Assembly (NCBI GenBank): GCA_036245805.1
Contig: BTRK01000005.1
Coordinates: forward strand, 17,770,984-17,834,983
DNA length: 64,000 nt
Source: Pristionchus mayeri
Lineage: Eukaryota; Nematoda; Chromadorea; Rhabditida; Neodiplogasteridae
Direction: 5' to 3'
In this document: positions 1 to 12,400 of the stretch, one piece after another
Layout: each line of letters begins with the position of its first letter
Position numbering within the stretch: position 1 is the first letter of the stretch
Notes under the pieces: generated by a model
What the model saw: the letters and a program-made list of their open reading frames with translations, nothing else
Database searches by the model: none
Told to the model about the DNA's origin: nothing
Position numbers and translations under genes: made by a program

Positions 1-423
1 TCTCGCAGTGATCACATCGTTTCTGAAGAAAATCCGCATACAGTCCTCTGCCAATCTAGTATGATAGGATAAGCAAATACATATTTCGATTCTGGGGAAC
101 CGTAGAAAGTAGGAAAGAAGCGAAGATTTCGTCATCACTAGTCAACTCACCAGGAGGATGAATGGCTTCGAGTACTTGCTGGCTACGGTCTCTAGACGAG
201 ATCGAGGAGACTCACTCAAAGGTTTATCTTTGATCTCTACGTTTAGGCAATAGTCTCTATCTCTAAATGGAAGGCTGTTCGAATAACCCTTCCTTTTAGT
301 GAGAATGAATCACGCATGAGCTCGTCCATCTCTTAAAATTTTCGGTACCACCTCCATCTTGCAGTACCCCTTCTCTTCTCGTACTACCGTACCCCCTAGA
401 TATTCGATCGGCGGAGTTGGATA
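1..423. other. Gene-poor stretch downstream of the LAPTM gene
   Basis: No coding exon with family support was found. The open frames on both strands are short and lack recognisable motifs. The interval probably holds the 3' untranslated region of the minus-strand LAPTM gene that ends at 424. Confidence 0.4.
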
Positions 424-3400
424 TCAGTCGTGCCATCTGCCCCCGTCGACTGGGAATCGCATCGACGGAGAGACAAACACGAAGAGGATACGACGGCTGC
501 AATGGGAGTGGATCGATGCCGTGAAAATTCTTAATAAACGAGACACGATCTCTCCCTCGATACACAGAGAGAGCGTGCGATAGAGATAGGCTGTCACTCT
601 TCATTCATCATTTCTCACAGCAGGGATGTTCTTGCAGCTGAGGTACTTCTGTCGCTGCTCGCGAAGGGCTGAGGAACGAGCGTCCCTGCAAAGGAATTAT
701 TTTAAAGATTATTTTACAAATTGAAGCGAAGGGCGATTATACTAAAAATGGGAAGGATATGATGCAACCGATCGTAGGGAATCGTACGGAGATCGAATGA
801 ACATTAGCAGGTCTTTTTGTTAACATGTTTAGAAACACGATAGGTTCATCCACTATGTCTATTCGTCTAATTTAAAGATCGGGATAAAAAAGAAACGACC
901 AAAATAACAACAATAACAACGAACCGGAAGTATCTCCAGCAGGTGAAGACGATGTCGATGAGCCAGATCTGCACGGCGATGAGGCCTCCAGTGATGAATA
1001 GCATCACCAGAGAAGCGTAGTCTGAGAGATCAAATATCAATGGGAGGAGCTTCAGGGAGGTCAACGATCAGCAGAAAGATCGGGCAAGTCATTCTAGATG
1101 ACTAGTGAAGGAGTACCGAGAGCTGTTTTAGATATCAGAGATTAAAGTTCGATATGCACTCCAGTCTAAACAACCAGTATCCGTGATTTCTACTCACTCG
1201 CATAGTTGGGCTTCTTCATGGCCTTCGGATTCCACTGCTGTTTGGGGAAGAAGACCGAGGCTGTCTCGGGCTCGAACTCTGAGAGAGAGAGAGCAGTTTG
1301 CAAGGTGTCATGCATGCTGTGATAAGCAATGGTTATGCCCAGGGTCTAGCAGGGCGCAATTAACGTCGATTTGGTACTGTGTAATTCATTGGAACTCTTC
1401 TTGGGACTGACCGAACAGGGCGATGTAGATGAAAGCGACGAAGAAAATGCAAGCGCAAGCGAGGCCGACGATCTACAGAAACCAAAGATCAGAATGAATC
1501 ACGACTGTCTCACTCGTTACCCGAATCATATGGGTTCGCCAATATCTAGCACTAAAATGGTTCTTGCTCGTTAGCCTTTCAAAGATAGAAACTGTAAATT
1601 TTTGTATTGACTCCGCAATCTCAGTCTGTTTTGCGTATACAGTTAGGTAGAATGAAATAGAATCCGACTCTCCTATTGCTTCGGTACCATACAGGTACAC
1701 CATCCAACCTGCATTGCCATGTACGGAACGAGGTAGCCGGATCGACGCTTGATTAGCGCCAGAATCACCGAACCAGCTACGAAGCAACCGAAGAGAAACT
1801 GCAGGAAGGAACTCTGCACCTGCAAAAAACTGATCAATTTCGGCGGCCAATTGGTTGCGGTAGGGCTATGGTAGGAAACAAAGGCAAAACGAGAGCAGAT
1901 CTTTATATGCCTCTCTTCGTGACAAGCTTCTAAGCTGCATTCGCAATGAAGGCCGCCCCTCGGATTTCACCCCCAATATGTTCGTACGTCGTGATTTGAT
2001 GCCAAGCGAACTGGAGCAGGAGCGAATGTCTCGTGCTCGTGCGAAGGATCTCAACGTCAAGGCGCAGTGTCTGCGTTACGGTGTACGAGACTGTGAGCTG
2101 ATTGAATTCAAGGGCCCCAGTTACCGTCCCCTTCCTGAGCACTACTCCAAGCTGGCCACGAACACTCCCTCAGAACGCAATCAAGACTTCTCTAACGTGA
2201 ATATTCGACGAAAGAACGTGCCTCTTCCCTCCATCCCTTCCCCCTCCAATCACGTTAATTCAGGTAGCGAGGATCAGAAGGCGAGTGATCAGCGTAGCAC
2301 TCCTCTCGCTTAGGTGGAATGTGGCAGTTATGTGAGTGATAGGTCCCCTCCTCCCTCAATTCCTTCTCTTTTATCTTGTCGCCCTCCTCCGCCCCTAACT
2401 CAAAACATCCCTTTCTTTTACGGTAATGCCCGGAGCGTTAGGAATCTCATAGATACTGTTACATTCATAATGCATAATAGCAGGTATCCAATCCTTGCTC
2501 TTTCTGAGACTTGGCTTTCTGATGGTGATAGTGATGCGTTTCTATTGAGAGGTCTACCCGACCATTTCTTGTTTCGAGCAGATCGTGTAGTGGGCAGAGG
2601 CGGCGGTGTCCTACTGTACGCGCATTCTTCCCTCCTCCCCGTTCTTGTTTCAAACTTCATTACACCTGGTTTTGAATGTCTTGCTGTCGATGTATATACG
2701 GTAGCATATTCCCAGCGCAACTCCCTCAGAATTATTGTGGTTTACCGAGCGCCTAATTCACCGTCTATTTTCTTTGATTCCTTCCTAACTTATTTAGAGA
2801 ACACTACAAATTGTTCGCACCCTTCGATTATTATTGGTGATTTCAATTTCCCGACTATTGATTGGAATTCTTATTCTTCCCCAACGCAGTCCATCTCTCC
2901 GTTTTTGGATTTCTTAATTACGAAAAAATTCCAAAAATTTATTGATTTTCCGACCCGTGGGACCAATATTCTTGATCTCCTCCTGTGCAACTTTCCAATA
3001 ATATCATCTGTCACTCCTGATGTCCCTCTTTCTGACCACGTAGGGATAAGCTTCTCAGTTTCTTTCGCTTTGCCCCGGGAAATTAGAACTACCTCTTCCA
3101 GAAACTATTCACTTGCTAATTGGGAGGTTATTAATTACCTCATCCATGCACACAAGTGGACATTGGCATTAAGAAATAAAAATTCTACTGAGGCATATAA
3201 ATATTTTAGCGATTTCATTAATGAGATCTTAGATGCTCACGTCCCCCTTAAACGGCCATCACTATCCTCTGGATATCCCATATTCCTCCACAAAATGTTC
3301 ACGAGGCTACAAAAATTCCACCAACTGGCTCCTAATAGTGACCAAACACACTCTTTACGTGGGCGGTTCGACCGTGCTCTAAAATCTTATGAAATTCAAC

Positions 3401-6400
3401 GCGAGTCACGCGCAGTATTCTCGGGAAAGCCTAGTTCCTTCTTTAATTATTGCAAGAATAGATTGAAGGTTAATAGCTCAAAACTACCTGGTATTATTGA
3501 CAGCAATGGAGATGTCCTTCTAAGTAATGCCGAGAAGGCTAATGCACTCTCTGAATTTTTCGCATAGGTTCAAACCCCGCCTTTAGATATAAACCATCCT
3601 CAGTTCCCCCCTCCCCGATCTTCATTCGACTTACCCTTTATTGGTCCCGAAATGATACTCTCCGCTATTTCGCAAATGATCCCTAAGGTAAATGGTTCTC
3701 CCGACACGATACCCAACTTAGTTTATTGCAAGTGTAAGTCTTCCATAACCACTCCCCTCGCCATTACACTGCCTCTAAAATATTCGAAAAAATTCTTATT
3801 AATTCCATTGTTGAATTTCTAGACGAATATAACATATTAGATACTAGACAAGCAGGCTTTAGAAAATGTAGAAGCACTACTTCATCTTTATCTGAAACAC
3901 ATTCATTTTATGCTAAGCAGCTGAGTCTGAAAAAGTCCGTTGACACAATCCTCTTTGATTATAAGAAAGCATTTGACTCGATTGACTTAAGGCTACTTAT
4001 CTATAAGCTATCCTCGCTGGGAATATCGCCCGCTATCACTCAGTGGTTTGAGTCTTATCTGCTGGGTCGCTCGCAACGCGTGTTCATTGGAGATTATTTA
4101 TCACCTCCCTCACCTATTCAGTCTGGTGTCCCCCAAGGTTCTTCTATCGGACCTTTGCTATTCATTATTTACATCAATGACTTGGGTAAATGCATTCCTA
4201 AGACGATTCATTACAATATATTTGCTGACGACCTCAAGATTTACGCGGTGGTCCCTGATTATAGCAAAGACCTTCAAAATGCGATTTACAAAATATCTGA
4301 CTGGACTATCCAATGGAATATGAGTATTAGCTCACCTAAATGTAATGTCCTACACCTAGGGAATCTAAAGAACCGAACTCAATATATTCTTAATGGCCAA
4401 ATTATAACGAGCAAAGAGATAGTGCGAGACCTTGGTGTATTTTTTACTAAAAACCTCCATTTCGGGTACCATATAAATACAATTAGTAAGAAAGCGCCAT
4501 CAATGTGTAATCTGATGCTGAGATCCTTTCATTCTATCGTACCGAACAAATATTGCGGAACGAATTCGGTACGGTTCAGTATCATACCGAATCTGTGTTT
4601 AGCGAATGGAAAAACATTCAAAATTCAACTTCATGAGTCGTTATTATACTCATTGCGTACCTTATCGCTTCCATATTGCGATTTGATTTTTTGAAAAAAA
4701 TAAAAATCAATAATTTTGCCAGAATTTGGCAAAAACGATAAAATTACGGTAGCCGGTTGTGCAAATTACAATTTGCCAAAGAGGATTTGTCAGCATTCAG
4801 ACTTTCCCATCATTTTTCCACAATTTTCGGTTGTTTGTCATGATATATTGTTCGAATTGTCGATTTTTCTGCTTCAGCGAGCTGGAGACCCAGCGAGAGG
4901 CAGTTGGGATGCTGCTGCTCCGCCTGGAGCAGCAGCAGGGACGATTTTGGACGATAAGTTTTCTTTTCACTTCTTTTCTTTTAAATTCTTTTCTTCTCTT
5001 GGCATTTTTTCAGGTAATTTGCTTCGAGCTGGCGTGGGGGTAGCCCCAAGTGGCCCCCACGCGGAATACGCACGTGGCAGATAGTGGATAAATTAGGTTC
5101 GCATGTTTTTCCTCTTTTTGTTGCAAAATGTATTGTTTAGTCGCTCGACAGTTCATTTATAATGATTAAAAACGAGTGAATGCGAATCTGGAAGGCGAAT
5201 CCATGCCGAATTTTTAATTTGACTCCCGCATCTCGCTGTTTTTCAAATTGCAAAACGATGAAACGCGTGCGTTCGTAATATCACTGTTACTGCTTCGTCA
5301 CTCACTTTACTTTTGGTTCAACTTTTCGATTGCAGTCGCGTCGGCCCCCCTGGCTCGCATGAGCGTACTCGCCGATGCTCTTAAGACCATCAACAATGCC
5401 GAGAAGCGCGTCCGCCCTTGCTCCAAGGTTCGCTTTCTTTACTTCTTCTCGTGTGTTCTTCACAGGGCACGAATATTAAATCTCTATTTGGACAATTTAT
5501 GCTCTACTTTATTTTGCTTTCCTTGTGAACTCGTGTGAGAACTGGTTTATTATAATTAAATCGTGCAAATCTGTCTCTTGGAGGCGAAGCTATGGCGGAT
5601 TTTTAGGACTCACGCATTTCGCTTTTTCTATAAATTCATTCCAAATATATCCGATCAAACACGCATGTTCCACCTATTTTTGTCTAGAGATGGTGTAGGA
5701 AATTTCTGGAACTTCCAAGTGGTTCACTAATTACATCTACAGGTCATCGTCCGTTTCCTGACCGTCATGATGAAGCACGGATACATCGGAGAGTTCTAGA
5801 TCGTCGACGACCACCGCGCTGGCAAGATTGTTGTCAACCTTACCGGACGCCTCAACAAGGTTTTTTGTGGTAGTTTCTTTGTAATTTTTTTGCGATAAAT
5901 TGTTTTAGTCACAAATAATCTTCTCGTTTATCTCTCAACAAAACAGGGGTGAAACAATTAGAAAAATACGGGGGATTAGAAATATCTATTCATCATAGTC
6001 ATAGTCAGGGTACTCATCGGGGTATTCATCGAGATTGGGTCGATTATCGATGAGATAGTTACTGGAGGAAGCATTCATGTAACTAGTAGGGTTATGGAAC
6101 TCATGATTATGATATTCTGAGGATGAGAACATTGATGAAGATGAATATGGTCTTCTAACGGAAGAGGTGACACGGAGAACAGAGGGGGAAGGAGAGGGAC
6201 GAATAGCATGTGAAGTACGACGGACCGAGTTCTGTCTAGATAGGGCAGAGGGAGCATGAGGAGTGGACTGGAACTGGGTAAACCTAGTGAGAGAGGACGA
6301 GGTACTGGGAGTGGTAGGGAAAGGAGTGTCCGTGCGGGAAGGTCTGGATGAGGAGAGTCGAACAGGAGGGGAGTAGGTCGATGATCCCCCTGACTGGGAC

Positions 6401-9400
6401 AGTAGACGCATCTCTTGTTGCTTCGCAATCTCTTTTCTGGCATTGTGGCTGATCCTACCGAGAATCAACCCTCTCCACCTCTCCTTCTGTGTCGCCACTC
6501 GAATGCGACGACGAAAGAGGACCACCTGAGGTAAGTGAATGCATCAATAGACTTAATCGATTAAGTGTAAGTACCTTGATCAGCCACTCCAGCATATCCT
6601 GATCGCGATGCTGGTGGAGAGTAGTAGTCGAATGGAAGAGAAGGACATCGAGCTTCCCCCCGAACGTCTCGATGCTCTCCTTCTCGTCGTCGATGGCATC
6701 GACCATCTCTTCAGTGACTCCCTCGTAGATTCCGTAGAGAGGAGCTGCAGAGGTAACAGTTGGTCATCGATTAGGAATTGCTGTAGATGTAGGGCTGACT
6801 GACCTCTCTCGGGAGGGGGAAGGCGCTCCTTCAGATCAGCTACCGTACTCACTAGCTGCTCCACTTTCTCCAATCCCTCCTTTGTCCACTCTGTTAGGCG
6901 ACGACTCTGAGAGATGAAGTAGTAAAAATCTTAGGTAGTAGAAATAGTGGACAAAAACTAATTAACCTCGTGTCGTACTCCAACAGTATCGTTATAGATC
7001 TCACGACAAGTCTCTTCCAATCTCTCCTGCCTATCGGACAACTTCTCGAAGTCTCTCTTCAGTCCCACCAGCAAGTCGTAGATCATGCCCATTGACGGCT
7101 GCCCTTCAAAGAGCTTCTAGAATGAATGAGAATGACAAGTGAAATGCATACCGCCTGAGGAAGAAGGGATGAACTGCGATTGTTTTTTGGAAGCTTTCAG
7201 AGATCCCGTGGCTGCGTCACCTTTCTTCTTCCCCAGAGATGGGAATACGGTGGGGGGTACAACAGGAATGTCTGCTTCCACCGGGGGAAGAGAGTGTCCT
7301 CTCAGTCTCTCAGTCTTCACTTTCTTCAAAGGATGAACAGGGGAGAAATCGAGACGGGGCACTCTCGCAGCTGCACGAGTAGGGCGAGATGACCGATCGT
7401 CCTCTTCTCCCTCGTCAAGCGGATGAACAACATCGAACTGCATACATATGAGGTGATTACAGATTACAGGACCAAGTGATACAACTCTGACCAAGGGCTT
7501 TCTCTTCCGAGGAGGCTTCAGCCCTCCCTCTAGAGCCGTCTTCAGAAGATCATTCATCTCCTCCTTCCTCCCTCCATTGATGTACACGGCGTCGACTAGA
7601 TTCTTCCCAATCTTCACTTGAATGTCCTCCCTTGCCAGAGCCGGGCCCTTGATCAGGGTGCGATCGATAATATCGTAGTGATCATCTATCTTCACTGGAC
7701 AGTACGACACCCCCTGATAAAGCGAACGAACAGATACGAAATGGTGGCACAAGAGTTTAACATGAAGAGATAAACAATGCAGAGAGCAGTCCGAGGAAGC
7801 ATAATGATCTCCTTTCTCTGAATTACATTACTCTCGAGACTGCACTACCCATGAAATTCTGATGAAATGATTGCACACGATCTTTATTCACCCCGATTTT
7901 ATTCAATCTTCATTTATTCTGTTTTAAATTGTCATTCTGTGTTCACTTTATCACATTTCGTTGTTTCAGATGTCGAAGCGAACCTGGAAGGACAAAGTGA
8001 TTTGTTGGAAAGATTCAGGAATGTCCTACGGGAGAATCGTAGAGAAGTGTCACGAGATCGGAAAGACAAAGGTCACTTTATTTAACACGAATGTTCATAA
8101 TCAGAAGATCAGGTATCCAAATCGACGATCTTCCGCATCGTTCATAAGACGTACGACACGAGAAGGCCCTACACCCCATCCTCTATTGTCAATAAGGGGA
8201 TGATCAGGCCGATCTTCAACTACATCTTCCATGCCTATATGGAAGACAGCCAGAAGCCAGTATCAGAACTCGTGGAGGAGATTCAGATAAACTTCAACGA
8301 GACTGTTAGTGATCACCCTCTCACATCATCCTTATCTACCGTAGTATGGAATGATCGTAATACTCGCTACCGTACCCATATGATTTGCAGCTGTCCCAGT
8401 CCGTGGTGAAGAGGATCAGGAAGGAGCAGGCAATCGATAAGGGAACGATACGCTACGGTCACTCGGTGCGCTTGGCGAATCGTCCTCCTCGTCTCTCCTT
8501 CTGCACTCACCACCGCGCACTCGGAACAATGTTTATTAATCATTGTTTCACCGACGAGTCCATGGTGCAGTCGGGAGTGAGAAGGCGATTCGTCTACATC
8601 CTCAAAGGGGACAATTCCCGTCGGGTCAAGCCCCGATTCAAACATCCTCCCAGTGTGAGTTCTCAAAATACCGCAGACACTCCTTAACACTTCCATATAT
8701 TTAGCTTATGGTGTGGGGCGGAATCAGTTGGCAGGGAGCTACGCCACTCGTGATACTCCGTCGAGGGGTCACGGTAGATGGAGGAGTCTACCAGAAGATG
8801 CTGCATTCCGTCTATCTACAGTGGTCCAAGTCAGTTCTGCAATGCTCCTATCTTATTATTAAATCATTTCAGAGAGAAGTATGGCGGGAAGGTCATCCTG
8901 GTCCAAGATAACGCGAGGTGCCACACCTCCCAATCGACCCGAGCCTACTTCGAGAATGAAGGAATCAAGGTATTAAACTTTTTTTAAAAAATGACACACC
9001 TTCATGACAGACCCTCGACTGGCCCGCAGAATCGCCGGATTTGAATCCGGTGGAGATGGCCTGGGCCATCATGAAGCAATGGCTCCAGTCCCAGAATAAG
9101 GCCGACACACTCGAGAGTCTCCGTGAGGGAATCAAGGAGTGGTGGGAGACAAGGCTGACCAAAGAACTCTGCCGGAAACTGATCCTTAGGATGCAGGACC
9201 AAATGGAAAAGGTGGTTAAAACTAAGGGAGGACCAATCTACGATTAGACCCCTTCTCCTTCTCCCATTTCCCCCTGTTTTCTAATTGTTTCACCCCTGTT
9301 TTGTTGAGAGATAAACGAGAAGATTATTTGTGACTAAAACAATTTATCGCAAAAAAATTACAAAGAAACTACCACAAAAAACCTTGTTGAGGCGTCCGGT

Positions 9401-12400
9401 AAGGTTGACAACAATCTTGCCAGCGCGGTGGTCGTCGACGATCTAGAACTCTCCGATGTATCCGTGCTTCATCATGACGGTCAGGAAACGGACGATGACC
9501 TGTAGATGTAATTAGTGAACCACTTGGAAGTTCCAGAAATTTCCTACACCATCTCTAGACAAAAATAGGTGGAACATGCGTGTTTGATCGGATATATTTG
9601 GAATGAATTTAAAGAAAAAGCGAAATGCGTGAGTCCTAAAAATCCGCCATAGCTTCGCCTCCAAGAGACAGATTTGCACGATTTAATTATAATAAACCAG
9701 TTCTCACACGAGTTCACAAGGAAAGCAAAATAAAATAGAGCATAAATTGTCCAAATAGAGATTTAATATTCGTGCCCTGTGAAGAACACACGAGAAGAAG
9801 TAAAGAAAGCGAACCTTGGAGCAAGGGCGGACGCGCTTCTCGGCATTGTTGATGGTCTTAAGAGCATCGGCGAGTACGCTCATGCGAGCCAGGGGGGCCG
9901 ACGCGACTGCAATCGAAAAGTTGAACCAAAAGTAAAGTGAGTGACGAAGCAGTAACAGTGATATTACGAACGCACGCGTTTCATCGTTTTGCAATTTGAA
10001 AAACAGCGAGATGCGGGAGTCAAATTAAAAATTCGGCATGGATTCGCCTTCCAGATTCGCATTCACTCGTTTTTAATCATTATAAATGAACTGTCGAGCG
10101 ACTAAACAATACATTTTGCAACAAAAAGAGGAAAAACATGCGAACCTAATTTATCCACTATCTGCCACGTGCGTATTCCGCGTGGGGGCCACTTGGGGCT
10201 ACCCCCACGCCAGCTCGAAGCAAATTACCTGAAAAAATGCCAAGAGAAGAAAAGAATTTAAAAGAAAAGAAGTGAAAAGAAAACTTATCGTCCAAAATCG
10301 TCCCTGCTGCTGCTCCAGGCGGAGCAGCAGCATCCCAACTGCCTCTCGCTGGGTCTCCAGCTCGCTGAAGCAGAAAAATCGACAATTCGAACAATATAAC
10401 ATGACAAACAACCGAAAATTGTGGAAAAATGATGGGAAAGTCTGAATGCTGACAAATCCTCTTTGGCAAATTGTAATTTGCACACACCGGCTACCGTAAT
10501 TTTATCGTTTTTGCCAAATTCTGGCAAAATTATTGATTTTTATTTTTTTCAAAAAATCAAATCGCAATATGGAAGCGATAAGGTACGCAATGAGTATAAT
10601 AACGACTCATGAAGTTGAATTTTGAATGTTTTTCCACTCGCTAAACACAGATTCGGTATGATACTGAACCGTACCGAATTCGTTCCGCAATATTTGTTCG
10701 GTACGATACATCACCCGACCTTCTTTTAAAAGCATACAAGATATACATTCGTCCACTCTTAGAATCGTCCAGCATAATATGGAATCCCACTTCAGTAGGT
10801 CTTGTAAATGAACTCGAATCTGTGCAGAGAGAGTTTACCAGGAGAGTTCTGCGACGTTGTTCTGTCCCCCCACTGTCCTATCCCGATAGATTGAAAATTT
10901 TCACACTTGAAACCCTTGAGTATCGCCGCGCCTTACGGGATATGTTCTATGTGTATGATTCCATTCATAATACCGTTCACCACGACTCTGCTGACTTGTA
11001 CACAATCACTCCGCTCACTCGTGATTTGCGCTCCTCAAATAGTTTACGCATTTCTATTCCCTTCAGAGTGCCGGTCTCGATTTCAACTTGTGCTAGTAGA
11101 GTCCTACCGCTCTGGAACACCCTCCCTGACCCAATAGTTATCTCACCCCGTCCCATGTTCCGCAGAGAAATCAGTAAATTCCCCGACCTAGCCCTATCAA
11201 TCTCACGAATTCGATTGTAACATATAACTGCCACATACCACCACCCCATTCCCCCAGCTCGCTGTGATCGAGCCCGAAGACCGACCTGCTCTTCCCTATT
11301 CTTCCCTCAACGGCTATTAATGCTGTCGGTGATAAAGATTAAAGATTAAAGATGCCATGACATGCATCGATACTCGTAAAAGATGCAACTCCCGAGATCC
11401 GGATGAATGTTATGTGAAAAATGTTTTTCCTTTATATCTATTTCAATTTGATGTTTTATATCAACTCAAAGCTCTTTAAAGAAAGTGAAAGATTGAAGCG
11501 CTAAGGGAGGGAGATAAATAGCCACCCTGGAATTGTGGTGACAGCTGCTCAGGGCGATGGGAGAGGGGAGAAAAACTGATCTTAGGCCTCCCAAGCACCA
11601 GCGTTCGTGGTGTAATGGTCAGCATGGATGCCTTCCAAGCATTCGACGGGGGTTCGATTCCCCCCGAACGCATGAATCTTTTGCATGTTTCGACCAAATT
11701 TTTCATTATGTTTGCAATCGATTTTCTCACGTGCGCATCCGTTTTGCCGTCGGACCAGGCGAGAAGATTGAGTGAAAAGGCCCAGAGCTCGACCAGTGCT
11801 GTGAGACAAAGCATTGCGGCGATGATCTTGACGCCCGTCTAAAGGGAAATTTGGATGGGATACAGTAGTGTAAGCTACCGTACCACGGAGTGCATGGTGT
11901 TGCACAGACAGCGGTACTTCTTGTCGGAGTCGTCGAAGTCGGAGCGATGTTGAGAGGAAAGCGTGAAGGCCGACTGACCGCCCTGCAGTGAGTCTTGCTG
12001 TCTCCTCTTAAAGTTACCGGACGAGGACGAAACCCTGATCTGACCCTGATCTGGTCGGGTGTACGAGAGAGTATGCAAAAGTGAGAGAGCGCGGATCATT
12101 TCCTGCTTTCCCTTGAGGCTATTATTGATTTTTAGCATTTTTGTTTATTCATGCTCAACTAAGTCAGCCATCGGCTATTCGATGGAGGACAAAAAATAGG
12201 GGGTCAATTTTGTCCTCGTCCGGTAACTTTTACATGTTCTCTCGTTCCGTCTGCACAACGAGACAAAAATTACTGCACTACTCATCAATGTACTTTCCCA
12301 GGACTGGGGAAACACTCTCCATTCACACAAGTAATGGCTCTTCATTCTACGGCACTTTCCTTATGTTTGGCTTGTAGAAGAGCCTTTTTTGTGAAGACAT

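Larger units (their letters stand above)
4537..10706. mobile_element. Complete 6.17-kb Tc1/mariner-type transposon with 1.43-kb inverted arms and two genes
   Basis: The termini are exact inverted repeats beginning TCGTACCGAACAAATATTGC, and each is flanked by TA (4535-4536 and 10707-10708), the target duplication of Tc1/mariner elements. The arms run from 4537 to about 5966 and from about 9277 to 10706 and are nearly identical. Between them lie a plus-strand DD34E transposase (7970-9247) and a divergent minus-strand coiled-coil gene (5986-7752). Each arm also carries an intron-containing, inactivated piece of the ribosomal protein S15a gene. Typical Tc1-like elements are 1.3-2.5 kb with one gene, so the size, the arms and the second gene are unusual. 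The near-identity of the arms and the uninterrupted transposase suggest recent activity. Confidence 0.9.
2314..11220 (+). pseudogene. LINE ORF2 endonuclease-reverse transcriptase, broken
   Basis: The N-terminal part is an APE-type endonuclease: [41 protein letters not shown] and [10 protein letters not shown] are its successive motifs. A TAG at 3565-3567 interrupts the linker. Around 3740-3780 the frame shifts and the first RT motifs are missing, so a deletion is likely. The palm domain then reads through [30 protein letters not shown] and the catalytic FADDLKIY. The C-terminus resumes after the nested transposon at 10707 ([15 protein letters not shown]) and stops at 11218-11220. The polypeptide cannot be made intact, so this copy is dead. 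Confidence 0.85.
1869..11353 (+). mobile_element. 5'-truncated non-LTR retrotransposon (CR1/Jockey-like LINE), split by a nested transposon
   Basis: The element starts abruptly inside the C-terminal part of ORF1 near 1869. It continues through an endonuclease-reverse transcriptase ORF2 to 4536 and resumes at 10707. It ends near 11353 in a short repeated tail built on GATTAAA, as is typical of CR1-like LINEs that end in a small tandem repeat instead of poly-A. The interrupting sequence 4537-10706 is a DNA transposon. When it is removed together with one copy of its TA duplication, the LINE reading frame is restored exactly. The LINE lies in an intron of the LAPTM gene, in the opposite orientation. 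Confidence 0.85.

Noticed and set aside
5248..5538. Open frame across the S15a fragment reading MQNDETRAF...[14 protein letters not shown]
   Set aside because: It reads through the upstream intron border and into the following intron; the real exon is 5336-5427 and the gene is broken.
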